A stretch of DNA of 64,000 nt. It comes from Dacryopinax spathularia (taxonomy: Eukaryota; Basidiomycota; Dacrymycetes; Dacrymycetales; Dacrymycetaceae). The position numbers and the translations under genes are program-made. The notes below the pieces were generated by a model. It ran no database searches. It was not told the origin of the DNA and saw only the letters and a program-made list of their open reading frames with translations. Each line of letters begins with the position of its first letter. Positions within the stretch are counted from its first letter, which is position 1. This document shows positions 32,157-45,200 of the stretch, in pieces. Location: contig JBBPFI010000003.1 in the NCBI GenBank assembly GCA_037974965.1, positions 620,001-684,000 on the forward strand, given 5' to 3'.

Positions 32157-35100
32157 TCATGGACGATATACTTCGATGTGTGTCAGCACTTAGCAGATAT
32201 CAAAAGAACGAGAACGACATACCAGACTCGGACACCAACGCTCCGTCATCGACACTGTCCGTTATGAAGTCTGCGGTGACCTGTTGACGATACTTATTTC
32301 CGGTCTTTGTGATATCTCGTAGTTGCGCTGTTCTTGTCTTGTCTCGCTTGTCGATGACGATATGCGTGATGCTCTTGTCGTGTACATCATCTGTGATCTT
32401 GCCGCCGTTCTCCAAGATCAGTGGCCGCAGTGACTCGAACCTGGTGCAGCTCAGTTGGTTTGTTCATCTTGTGTCCTCGAGCGACCTACTTGGTCACAAT
32501 GCTGTTCTTCACAGCTGGAGGAGCAGTAAGGCCGTTCTTTTCGGCATTTCCCGGTGAATCAAGGTAGAACACGCTGCGCTGTGTAAGCACCATGTATGTA
32601 GAGAGGAAGCGGCAACGCACAGATGGCGGAAAATTTTGTCCTCGTCGTATTCTACAGCGTCGTCCTCGCCAGCCATACGTGCCTGCCAGACAGGTCAACG
32701 TGCATCTAGGTTAGTTGTTACTGACATACCTCGTCGGGTTCCTGCTCCGCTGCGCTATCTCCGGTGTTTCCTGGTCCCCGGTCGTCCTCTTGTGAATGCT
32801 TGGCGCTTTCCACTTGCATCTTGTCCTGTATACCAGTCATGCGATTGTACCATGGGAAACTATCTTTGCTCACCATGCCTCCTACAACAGCTTCATCAAG
32901 AGGGGGTCGACCTGAAAAGTCCTCGTTATCGTCGAGATCATCGCGATCAACATCTTCAGGCTCTCGATAATCGGAATCTGCTTCGGTTTCCGATTCCTCT
33001 TCGACCCGATCTCCGTCTTCCACTTCGGATTCCTGCTCAGCTTCCTCGTCAGCGCGATCGTCGTTCATAGCCGACTCGTCCTCCTCAGCAGCGTCCAGGT
33101 CTGCATCCACTTCATCCTGTTGGCCGGTGATGTAGCTGTACCACATCGTCAGTTGGGTAGGAGCGATCCGATACAAGAACGTACTCTTCTCGGGGTAGAA
33201 CCGTCCTTTGATTGACGCAGTCAATGATATACTTCGGCGTTAAGATATCGAAACCTTTCTTGGCCGCGGCGTTCGCCTTCGGGACTAGGAGATATCAGAT
33301 GGAGGCACTGCCTGTCCGAGAATGCGCCCACATCCTAGTCGACTCGAGATCACGATGAGATCGTCTCCCTTCAGGAGTTGCTGGAATTTGCCACCGCATT
33401 CATGCACGAGCCTCTCTAGCGCGCTCTTGTCATGTTTTTCCGTCCCCTCTAATACGACTGCTGACCTTCAGTGTTTGTTCGCCATCGAGCGAGAGGCGAC
33501 TTACCAAAGCGCAAGCCCTCAAACAGATCGTTTTTCACCCGTACTTTCTTCACGTTGGTCCCGACGGATGAGGTCGGCAATACCAGTTGCTGCTGACGAT
33601 TAGCCACTGTTTGTGAGGGTTTCGTTCTGTATCTCACCTGATTGCCTTTCCTCTTCTTGCTATTGCGCCTGCTTCATGTCAATATCTCATATGACTTCGA
33701 GTACATCTGAATTCACACACCGGACTTCAGGCGATAGCTCCCTTTTCCGACCTCCCGTTCGCATTTCATGAATTTCTGCCAAACTGGTTAATACAGTATG
33801 TTCGACTAACTGCTCGTGCTTGCCTTTCGCCGTCATTGCGTCTTGCCATGTTAGGTCCCTTCGTATGGCACGGCAGCGAGGGAACCGCATTGTCCAGTCC
33901 ATGGCGTAATTTTCTGACCAACGTCAGCGCAGTGAACTGACAGCAACGATCGACCTTACCTGAGACGACGATTTCGGCGGCTTTTACTGTGATTATGAAC
34001 GAGCTGTCTCGAAGTTCAGCACCCAGCATAACAAAACGGCTACCGAAAACTCACTCCTCGGGACGGATATAGACGTCCGGCTTGTCTTCTTTGCCCCGAT
34101 CGGCAAGCTTCACGAAGTCAAGCTCTTCTCCGGGCGTGTACTCCTGCCAATTCTTCTGCCGAATTTCCTCGAAATCGGACATGCTCAGGCCTGATCCAAT
34201 GCGAACAAAGCTCAAGAAGCTAGCCAATTATCAGAGTCCAGATCGCCTGTGCGGAGAAGAAGACAACGAACTGTGGGTCGTTCGCCGACATTGTGTCATC
34301 GCGCACTGCACATATCAAGGTGGACACGCCTCCGCCCCGTCTACCCGTTCCGTAGTTTGCACCTGCATCGAAATGTCAGCTGCGCGGAAAACAATCGGGC
34401 TGCATTCGTACCAACAACCAAAACATCCACGGTCTCAGCCATTTCGTCCTGGTTTCTTTAGGATGGCACAGAGGCTGTAGCATACCGAGACATACCACAT
34501 ATTCCGGCTTGACTTTGAGCCACGAGTCCTCCCGCCCTGCTAGCACATACGGCTTGTCAGGATTCTTCACTACGAGACCCTCGCCTCTAGATGATGGTTA
34601 GGGTTCTGCGTATATAGGTTGTTGCAGCATGATACCTACCTATCATCCATGACACGCTCCAGTTCAGCCTTCACGTCCTTAGCAGTACGACCTCTGGACT
34701 CATACGCATATTCGAAGACGTTTGTGACCGGGGAAAACACCTTGCGGAGGGCTTCCTTTCGCTTGTGCAATGGCCAACGATAGATGCGCTGATCGTTCAG
34801 CATCAAGATATCGAATACCTTGACTGCAGCACGCTCAGGTATCAGAAAGCCCAAAAGATTGCCTGACTTACAGCAAGGATGCATCTTGGCTGGATCGTCG
34901 GACTTATCCAACGCTGCCGGCTTGAGCCAACCAAAGGGCAAATAATGTTCCGTAAAGGGATCCCAAACCAGCATTTCCCCGTCCAGGATCACACTGGAGT
35001 TTGTATTAGAAATCAGTGGCTGTTGTCAAACAATACAAGACTGACTTCTTCACTCGCTCATCGAAGGCGCCATCAATGAAAGGTGTCAAAGAACCGGTTC

Positions 35101-36381
35101 CAACATGTTGCCCATAGAGGTACGTATAGTCCTTCCCCTTTCTGGCAAGCGCGTCAGAGAAACCGCTGGACTGGAGTGGTTACCAAGCACGCACCTCGAG
35201 CAATAGTAGTACTCCTTTCCTCGCTTGTGCAGCTGAATGCGCTCGCCATCAAGCTTCTCCTCGATGATAAACTCCTTCCTTCCCATCAGCTTCACGACAT
35301 CTTGAAGCTCTCGCCTCGGTCGCTTGCATAGCATGGGTTGGAATGGCTGAAATAGCTGAATTTCGGTATCCTCGTCGTTTGCCGTACAATGCAGGTCATA
35401 TAGTTTCCAACAGACTTGCTTCAGGTCTGACGTGGAGTTGAAGATCTCGAAGGCAGAAGGGTGGAACACCGAGAAGACAGTGTTCTCCTTGACGGAAATC
35501 TTCAAATCTAGATAGAACTGTCAGGATAGATGCAGAAGAGGACCTCATATTACTCGCCTTTCAGGATGATCCTGACTATCCAAATCTGATCTTCCGCACT
35601 GCACCTCTCGGCAATTTGACTCATGACTGCAGCTTGAGCTTGACTGTGACAGGTCAGCTGGTGAAACCGCGAGCACTTGGACGACTAACACCCTGGTGTT
35701 GGCAGAAAGCGCATCGAGAAGGCTATTAACCTCGTCGATGGTCAACGTCGTTTCCGCCGTGATCCGCGATTTGATACAGTCATAGAGGACAGTCGGAAAG
35801 TCGCCCGCCCCTGAGCCCGAGCCTCTGTTCTATGTCACATTAGATCAGGATATGAATTAAATGATGAGCGCGCACTTCTTGCCCCAACTCATTGATACTG
35901 GGCTTCTTCCAATTCCTCAACTTCAAAGCGGTCTTCGATTGAGGATCCAGTTCCAGGACGGTGATATAAATCTTCGCAAGCGCCTGCTCCTTCAACCCAT
36001 AGACTGCACGATCTTTATCGCACTGATCCTTGAGTCAGCATGGAGCATCTGTTCCGGCAGACGTGCGCACCTGAGGTACCAGAAGTCTCATTGCAGGGTA
36101 CAGATCGTTCCCGATATCCGTCCGCCATTTCTGCATTGTTATCAGCACCAGTGGACAACAATCCGCAACCCACATACATGAAACCATCTAGCCAATGCTT
36201 CACGGCGCCGGGGCGGTTGTCTGATTTGGGCTAAGTCCTTGAACAGCGCAGTCAAGATCGTGAATGGAGGGGACGGCCCTCTGTTGAAGACATGCGGGGG
36301 TCGCTCGAATTGTACAGGTTGGTTGTTTTCCGCATAGATGGAGGCCTTGGGCGAAGCTGGCGGCGATGGAGGTGCTGACAT
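32157..36381 (-). CDS. LIG4: DNA ligase IV (1018 aa, 25 exons)
   Basis: ATP-dependent ligase of non-homologous end joining. Exons from the start end at 36381-36178, 36130-36071, 36028-35876, 35829-35690, 35643-35558, 35507-35195, 35141-35046, 34993-34872, 34823-34640, 34586-34496, 34448-34412, 34362-34272, 34219-34055, 34003-33960, 33913-33721, 33668-33638, 33589-33505, 33457-33332, 33284-33185, 33135-32874, 32825-32730, 32682-32621, 32573-32490, 32440-32223, 32170-32157; 3057 nt in frame. Adenylation lysine is in IIEEKLDGER (about residue 299); other nucleotidyltransferase motifs are ILDGEMLVWD, VFDILMLND, GEGLVVKNP and WLKVKPEYV. Two C-terminal BRCT domains (about 670-770 and 905-1010) flank a long Asp/Glu-rich linker. 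The 35508-35557 intron has a GC donor. Intron 32826-32873 is in frame and less certain. Confidence 0.93.
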
Positions 36382-36753
36382 CGTAGTTCGTAGCTCACTG
36401 CCTCAGCTCGGCGCAGAGGATGTTGTAGCGCTTCACTTTTGACGTTGGCGGATGGGTGCTGTCCTGCCCCTTACACGGGGACGAACAGTCACGCCTAGCA
36501 GCCTTCGACGTTGCAAACGCAGAGTCACACACTCCCTTCGCGTTCAAATCGGAACTTGCATGCTCGGGGATTGTACAAGAAAGTGGCAGGCTGGTGAATT
36601 ACTTACTATTTGATGGGTTTTACAGGTCTGCGAGATGCGCGCCGCATGTGATCAGCTTTCTTGATGGTCCTCGACGGCGTGACGCGCCTCGTCGACGCGT
36701 CCCTTACGTTCTGAGACGCCACGTTAAGCGCGTCCGTCATTAGTCGGACGACT
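36382..36753. promoter_or_regulatory. Shared divergent promoter LIG4 / Mms22-like with MluI-box motifs
   Basis: 372 bp between start codons of two DNA-repair genes. It contains ACGCGT at 36695-36700 (a perfect MCB/MluI cell-cycle box) with two near copies, ACGCGC at 36682 and GCGCGT at 36728. MBF-type factors bind ACGCG in G1/S promoters of yeasts; that they do so here is inference. Confidence 0.6.
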
Positions 36754-39700
36754 ATGTCGTCTGACAACGATGACCCAAAGCCCCTCTATACCCCAAAGTC
36801 GTCGCCGATGGCACGTTCGAACCTAGCCAGATCCAGTTCGTCCGAGCCTCCGGCGAAGCGAAGGCGTTTGAGTGCAGACGTGGAAGCCATCGTCGAGTCG
36901 TCGGACGTGGGGGAGATGGAACAGCTCGCAGCCGAAGGGGACGATTACTGGCAGTCCCAAACATATCTGACAGATCGACCTGCCGACCGCACCTCACGGG
37001 AGGAGTCGTTCGAAACATCAAGATCGCAAGCAGCACCATTGGATCTACCACCTTCATCTCCTGCTTCCACCGTATCCCGCCGAGCGCCTTCCCTGTCGAG
37101 AACGCCCATCGGCGACCGCACATCTTCCATTCTCCCAACTCCTTCCGACATTGCGCTACCTGCAAGCTCGCCTGCGCCCTCACTTGTTACGCTCATCCTT
37201 CAAAGATCACCCAGGCGAGATGGACCCCCGAGCGAAACGCCCCCGACCGAGGTCTCTGTCGGCGCGGCGGATCTGTCAGCACCCTCTCATGCGGTTGTGC
37301 CCGAAGCCAATCGTTTTGCCCCCATTCGGGAGCTGCGGCCAAGAACGAAGAAGCAATTAGCACCATTTACAATGGATCGCGTCGAGTACGAGCGCACTTT
37401 GCGGAATGCCAGGGAGGCTATCGTGAGGGATAGGCTCATTGCGAGAAGGAGGGAGGAGAGCCAATATGAAGAGGTTGAAGAAACAGGGACAAGTCTCGAA
37501 GTGGGGGAAAGTCAGGACGACGCATTCGTGCCGCCACCTAGTCCACCTCGACGGCGAGCTCGCTCTCGCTCTGCGGAACATGAACAGCCGTCGAAACGAA
37601 CGAAGCAACATCCTGATCCAGTCCCACTTGCTCCCACGGTGACGGAAGAGGAGATCTTTGCTCGATTCGGAGGCGTTATCTCCGATAGTGATGAAGGCGA
37701 TCTTCATCTCCCTAGGATACCCATAAAGAAGAAGATCTCCGAACGCCCCGCCCGCCCTCGAAGACCTGCTCCATTTCCATTACCACTGGACGAGAATCAG
37801 TCAGACACTTCAATGCCCAGAACCAGGCGTCGCGGAAGTCTCGCTTCTATCAAATGTCCCGAAGTAACTCACCTAGAGGCGCAGTCAACGTCTACCCTTC
37901 GGCCTTCCGAATCCCCCAATCTTCATGGTGACGATGATGCAAGCATTACGCCCGACCGGAGCGGCAGCCACAGCCGCCGTCGCCGTGCACGAACGGAAGA
38001 GCCGGCTGCTACTTTCTCTCCCGGCTCCTCCCACAGTGCAACACAATCCGAGCATGCGTCCGATGATAGTAGCGACGATTCAACCGATTCTGTCTATCTG
38101 CTCGACAAGGACTACAAGAAGATGAAGGCACTGAGTCGTATGCAGCCATGGTTTCTCGTCAAGCGGGCATTAGAGGGAAGGAAGTCACCGAGAACGCAGG
38201 CGCGAACACAGGCCCAAGCTGCGATCGATCGTACTCCAACGCCTGAGCCACTGCCTCCCAGTGCACAGGATAACCTGGATAGCTGGATACGGTATGACGA
38301 CGGTGATAATATCCAACCTACGGAACATCCACGAGTGTTCCAAGGTCATGAAGAAGGTGAAGGCGCTGTTGAAATCTCCGATGATGACCAGGACGATGGC
38401 CTGGAGTCCTCGACCAGCGATAGTGACATCCAGTTTGTATCAGCTACGCGACGATCTCCTGGACCGCGCATGGAACGCGATTTGATCGATCGCATGATCA
38501 GTCGACCGACGTACATGACAAAACGGCACAGACCGGCTAAGGCGGCCAAGCGACGTGTAAAGCGAGCAGCGGAAGGACATCAAACAAGGTTACGATTCCC
38601 AGTTGTGGGACGGACACGTCATGACGAAGAAGACGCAGGGTCGTACAGAAAACTTGGAGTGGGCGGAGAAGACAGCATGCTTGAGGACGCAGCTCGCAGA
38701 AGGCGTCGACGACGGCACTTTGGCGGTTCATTGGAGGACGATGATTTGATTTTCAGGAAAGATATCATCCTCGGTCGAACACGGCCTGCCCAGTCTGGGC
38801 CTCTGGGCAAGCCTTCTGGTGCGAATGGTGCAGGGCCTCGAGGAGAACGCCGTGCGCATCACTTCGAACGATCGCGCTCTTCCAACTACATCATTCAGCC
38901 GGGGCCTCTGCCCCAGCCCGCCAACACATCGATTGTCGAGCCGATCCGCACTCCGACGCCTTCTGGCTGGGACTTGTATGCGACCTTCAGCTTGGACTTT
39001 GGGATACAGGCATTAGCTCCTGGAATCAAGGCGTCGCCTACTTCTTATCTTGGCAAAGGCCGCCTTTACGAACTACTCTCTCTTCTGGACGGCACTAACG
39101 TGGTCGAGGCACAGCCTAGATCCTTCGACGAGCTCGGCCTCACTCTCGTCGCCCATGTTGACTATCCGACATTCGAGAACGAGCTACCCGCGATCTGCGA
39201 CGCGTTACACGACTGGGTCAGAGATCTCTCAAATCAGGACAAAGAGCCGGCCGGAAAGGATCTAATGCGCTACGTCGCTGTGACCATCACAAGACTGATT
39301 CCACGACAGACGACAGAGAACGCGGAACAGGCTTGCGGGGAGATCGGGAGACAGCTGCAGCATTTGATGCGACGATTCTCGGTGGAAGTCACGGGAGAGT
39401 CCCCTGGCATACGGTTTCTGCAGCTTCAGTGGCACGTGCTGGAGATCTGTGTCAGAATGTGTGCCGCCCTGCAGAGTTTCAATGCTGTCGAGACGCCCCA
39501 AATTCGAAAGCTTTTGGAGACTATCAACGATGCTGTGAAATCGTTGCTCGGTTCTCTGCTGAAGCGTGGAATACACCAAGCGATGAAACCTATTAAGCAA
39601 CTCCACGGCTCCGGCAACACTACCATAGACGACCCGGTTGCCGAGTTGTGGATTTGCATGATGCATCTTACGAGGAAATTATCCACAAGATACGCTTCCA

Positions 39701-42127
39701 TCCTCCCCTTCACCCGACAACTCGAAGATGCCATTGCAGTGCAGTATCCGCAAGCTATCGACGTGCATGCCTGCGAGCAAATTTGGTATGCTGCGATGGC
39801 CGTTTGTTCGCTCTCCCAGTTCACCTCCTCTGGAGTTACCGTCAGTGAACCGGAGCAACAGGCTCACTGGCCACTGGTCTTACTGGCTCTTTCACACGTT
39901 CATCTGGCGAGCGCTTTGCCTCAAGAGTATGTCCTCAGCAATGTTGCAGCAACCAACCGCGACAAGCACATTCGTATTATTCTGCGGCGGTGCTGTCTAA
40001 TGGTGACTCGGTGGCATTGGGACTTGTCATCTGCAGAGCCTCTTCTGAAGGTGCTCAATGACTTTTTCAAGATTCGAAAATTTTCCAATCTCGATACTAA
40101 AGAAGAGCGGAAACCCGACTTCGCACCCTTCCTCACAAATTTCAATGCTGGCCTTTTGAGCGCTTTGGAAACACCCGAACCCGCTTACGGCATGTTTCTC
40201 AAGCTGCTTGCGGGCATGGTTGATGCCTTGAGGAATCAGGGGGCTGAAAAGAGGATAACGAAACTCCTGGGTGTTTTCATTCCCGTGGGGGTCGTGACAT
40301 TCACGAAAGAAAAGCCGCCTACACGCTTCGAGTTGTCTCAGCTTTACAACCGTTACAGCGCCGTTCTCCTCGCGTTATACCTGGAGCCGTCTTCTGCAAC
40401 ACGCCGTATCGAGTCTGCCAGACGAATTCTAGACTTCGCCAAAGCGGACCAGAACTCCCGGCAAGTATGCCTACGAGCGGTGATGTATCTGGGCATTCTG
40501 TTGCGACACCTGCAATTGGACCTGCAGCCCGCAGCTCAGTGGACGGGTGAAATGATGGAGACAATGCTTATTGAATTCCCCGTGGTATCGCCCCAGGAAA
40601 AGGCCGCTCCATTGTCCAAGATAGCCCTAGCAGCGCGGGACGAGGCTGAAATGATGATCTGTGCCTTGCTCCGATCAATTACCAAAGTTATCAAGATTCC
40701 GTCGCTCAGTGAACCGACTGCAAGTATTCCTGCATATCCCGCGGTGGTTCTCCTCCGCAACTGTGAGTCTATTCCGCCTCCCTCCGTTCTTTCACTCAGC
40801 TCTTCTAGCTTGGGCTCCAAAGATCTTACGGTCGTCGGCCTATGTCAATTCACTCGTTGCTGTAGAAGTCCTCCACTATATTCAAGCCTTCCTGGACGAA
40901 AGACTAAAGGTTCTGCCTGCGACCAACAGCCGTTCTAATCCGCGGAAAGACGAGGAAAGCCAAGACTATGGCGATGCTGACTACGACTTCGATGACCCCG
41001 CCTTCCTTCAATTCCTGGAGGTCACGGAAGGCACTTCCATCACAGCTGCAGGCTTCTCCGAGGCAGAGAAGGACCTTGCTCGTGTCAGTGTGCTCTCATC
41101 ATGCTTGAGTACGAACTGACTGGCAACAGCTAATCGACAAAGAAGTTTCGCCCGCGGTCTTCCAGTTCATCAGTAATGTATTTGCGAATGGCCAGCTGCT
41201 TGGTGTCGGTGACTGGGCCACAGCAGACCTTGCAGTGGACTGCTGGGCGGCTTGCGGCCAGGTCTTGGTGGCGAACGACGTCCGGGTGAGCACAGCTTGT
41301 GCCCGGCTTTGATCGTTACTAAATCAAGACAGGACTGGTCGTCATATGCCAACGTGTATGGTGCAGAATCGTACACTCGGCTCATGAACAAAGCCGAACG
41401 GCGACGGGTTGGTTTGCGATTGATGTATAAGGCACTCTTGCTAGACCCTCGCGCTTACGAGGTAGGTCTCAGTCCATGATATCTCCAAATCGCAGGATGA
41501 TGACCATGTCCGTTAGCGTTGCCAAGAGGATTTTCTTAGCGTATGGTGCCAGACGATCGTGCGCCCAAAGCTCACGTTGGAGCTTGCTTTCACCACGGCC
41601 CTGCTCCAACACCCTGAGACAGGACATACGCTGCTTGCACCGTTGTGTACAGAATCGCATCGTCTTGTACTTGACCCTACCGACCCAAAGATGCAGGATT
41701 CGACAAGAATGGAGATCATCAACTGTGAGTGTGGCTCAATCCGCCCCGATGGACCTTGCGTGACCAGCGGCTCAGCGGTCCTCGCGCATGCTGCCACTAT
41801 CGTAGCAGCACCCGACGAGGAGCCCGGCTGCCTCAGATATAAGCGAATCACGCTCAATGTCCTGGCAGCTATCGTACCAGCCATGAAAGATTACTATTGG
41901 GTATGTCAGCGCGCACCTTGTTTGCGACGGAAGCTGAGAAAGACCAGATCTATAGTTCTGTCGAAGGTCCTGACAGCAGGCGACGATATCAAGAACTGTG
42001 TCTGCACATTCTCAGCAGTATGAAACAATACGTGCCTCAAGTACTGGTTAACGGGGATCATGACTGGCTACCGCCACTGCAGCAGACGGATATACATGTT
42101 GTACAAAATGAAAGTATTATACAGTAG
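36754..42127 (+). CDS. Mms22/Mus7-like replication-repair protein (about 1681 aa, 7-8 exons)
   Basis: Large nuclear protein. Exons 36754-40762, 40809-41083, 41130-41285, 41333-41461, 41553-41724, 41776-41900, 41948-42127. N-terminal 700 residues are disordered, with SP/TP sites, acidic clusters and basic patches (AKRRRLS, RPAKAAKRRVKRAAEG). From about 730 the sequence is helical and leucine-rich with no enzyme motif: WDLYATFSLDFGIQALAPGI, GIRFLQLQWHVLEICVRMC. The C-terminal WSSYANVYGAESYTRLMNKA motif recalls the conserved C-terminal segment of the fungal Mus7/Mms22 family, which acts with Rtt101/Mms1 at stalled forks. Identification rests on that motif, layout and size. The join 41461-41553 is uncertain: a 12-nt in-frame microexon at 41496-41507 is possible. 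Divergent from LIG4. Confidence 0.6.
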
Positions 42128-42267
42128 CCTCAATGCATGATGGCTGGGTCACGCTGCAACCATTCTGTGTGCTGAACTCGACGGATCTGCGGAAGAGTTG
42201 ACGACGATGAGCTAGTTTGCATTTTCTTGCAAAAAGGCATCAACCTGCACATAGGGTAAGGTTCCCG

Positions 42268-45200
42268 CTACCTCAATAGAAGGAAATGGGTACGAGCCTC
42301 GTCCAAGCTCTCGTCTCCACCCGTGACTACCAAATCGTCTTCATCGTCCTCGTCCTCATCGTCATCCTTGACTTCATCGATCGCAAACGGCGTCCGCTCC
42401 GGCAGAGCGGGGAAGGTGGGCATCTGTGGTGGGAGGAGACTAGGGGTCTCGGGCTCTGATGAAGGCGTTGGGAGGGAGACCGTTGATGCCCCAGATGTAA
42501 GGGAGCCAGTGGACACCGACCGATCGCGCATCTGAGGCGACAGCAACGATTCGCGTGTCTTCGGCTCTTGGAGGGCCATGTCTCGATCCACCTTGCCGAT
42601 AGCCGGTCGGTAAGTGACTTGGTGGCGACCTATGGACTTGCCAAACTCATCGGCGAATTTGTTCAAAGTCTTCTTGTTTTCGTCTGTCATGAGTCCCGAG
42701 AGGAAACCGCCAATGCCCGCGATGATTCCTGCATTATCGCTTGGCGACTCCGGCCCGGCGGTGACTTCGAGCTTGAATGTACCGGAGAAATCTGTGTCAA
42801 AGAAGGATTCTAGGAGCTCGTCGGCAAGCACTACCATCCGGAAGCTGCAAGCGCTATCAGTCAAATGCTCCAATGCCCAGGAGCTGTGTAGCTTACGTTG
42901 CGAGGTTGAGATACGGTGTATTGGCGGGTGGCTCTGGCGGTCTTTCGCCTTCCGGCACTTCCGTTACTGCGTTGGCTGGAGGTGCTTGCAGAGCATCACC
43001 ATATTCGAAGGCGTTCGTCATGAAATTCGACACAGCACCCAGGTAAGCATCGCCAATTTCGTTTCGGAAGATGAACTAGAGAGGCATGAGAAACGGTCTC
43101 TACACATGAAGTAGCGGACGCACCAGTAATGATTCTGATAGTTGCAAGACATCGTCGCGGGTTAAGAAGCCATCTTTATCCTTATCGTGTAAGTTGAAGA
43201 ACCATTCGATGTTAGACATCAAGTCATTAAACATCACACCATCCAGACCCGTGACGATGTCTTGATACGAGAGTGCTCCACGGTGAGAAGCATCCCAGAA
43301 GAAGAATATCCGGTCGATGAGTTCGTGCTCAGCTACTCTCCTGTCCACCCGCTCCTACAGAGATGTTAACTAGGCTCATGTCGCATATGCTCCTACGCAC
43401 CACGAACGCATTGGATACGATGGTCTCATCGCGAGCCCATGTCGCCACATTGCTGAGGAAGATTCGGAACGTTTTAAGGTCTATTCTGGTATCGGCTCTG
43501 CCTTGAGAATCGGTCGTTTCGAGTTGAGCAAGGGCATTCGCGCCACTGCCAGACGCTGATACCGTACAGATCGCCTTATACAGCGTATCATAGATCGCTC
43601 CAAGCTGTTCTTTCTTGAATCGGCCAGGATCCTTGAGGTTCCGGACTGCGGCTCTTTTGGAGAAGGACTCGATGCCAGAAACGATCTCATTCCGGTGACG
43701 TTTCCGCTCCGACGTAATGGTATCATCGGTGATGACGGAGAATTCGCGGAATGCGACGACGAGAAGCTCTTGGAAGTTTGTGATAGCTCGCATCCTGGGG
43801 TCTGAGGCATGTGGGTGCGCAGAGTCTCCCAAAGTATTGAAGTAATCGCGCATTAAGCTGGCACATCTAGTCAGCAGCGAAGACGCAAAACTTATAAAGC
43901 TGCTTACTGGATGAATCCGCCATCATCTTGTATCTCCAAAAGCTTCTCCCCATTGATCTTCAAGATGGCGAGTCCGACCTGGAAAAGGACTTTCGGTCCC
44001 ATCGCGAAGAAACAGTCGACTATCCGGAAGGCGAAAATCATCGGCATGCTGTTGATGTACAAACTGAGGAACCAAGGCAGACTGGCGACACTGAGCTGCA
44101 CATCGACCGAATGGAAGTGGTCTGAGATCATTGGTAGACATCGGGAAACCAGGGATTCGAAGACCTTCTGATCGAGCAGCGTTCCGTGCATTGACGGACT
44201 GTAATACCCCGGAAGGAGTCGATTGCAGAGAACGTCCAAAAGCCAAAATGCTTGTTCTTCGGACATATAGCTGCCAAACTGTTAGCATATATGCGCTCAC
44301 AAGGCTAACAGAACAACAAACATTAGAATAGCTGCTGCTAAGATGTTCATGGCCTGGCAATATCCAACTTCTCTGTTCCTCCAGCTGTATGCCGTCAGGA
44401 CTCTCCTCAGAGTATTGATGCCAATCTCCGTCTGGTATGCACGATACTCGGGCAGGCTCCGATTTAGGTCCTTCTCGATATCCTCGGTCGATGTCGAGGT
44501 CTCCCCGGCGTGCTTGGTGAGGATCTCTTCATACAAGCCTTGATTGGCGAACCGCAAGTAGATCGAACCAGAGAGTGTTTCCCACAGGTCGCCGCGGAGC
44601 CGGTTCGGCAAACCCACTTGTATGAGCCGCTGGACAGAAGGAAATCGGACAAGTGTGACGTTACGACCGTGCGCTGCATAGCATGAGATGTGATCAGACA
44701 AGAAGTACACCTATGGCTTACTTCGCAGATATTCCTTCCACAGTTTCAGCTTGGATTTCTCCCGCAGTCTGCGACATGGTCAATGAACCTTTCAGTAGAA
44801 GGATATGCAGCGCCTCACTTTTTCGGATCTCCCGGGAACTTGAAAGTCAACCCTAACCCGCCCAGGAACTCAGTCTTGACTTCCTTGATATCGGCATCAC
44901 CGTCCTCCAACCCATCCTTCCCATCGTCCTCCGCATCCATATACTCCTCTCCATCCTCTTTGATCAGGTGCTCCGAATAGCACGTACGAACAAAAGGTCT
45001 AAGCTTCTTCATCTGCGGTAGTTGGGCTTTCAGCGCATCCCTCAACTGGGCACAAAAGGCATCGGCGGTCGGGCGAAGGGATGTGAGCTGGACGTTCTGC
45101 GAGGGTACTGTCAAAACGACGACCTAGATGATGGAACAGCGGACATACGATCTTCATCTGATGCCATAGTACCAGTGCCAGCTCGAACATCCCTGCCCTG

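Noticed and set aside
36456-36743. 95-codon ORF in the LIG4/Mms22 promoter
   Set aside because: No similarity; region better explained as shared promoter with MluI boxes.
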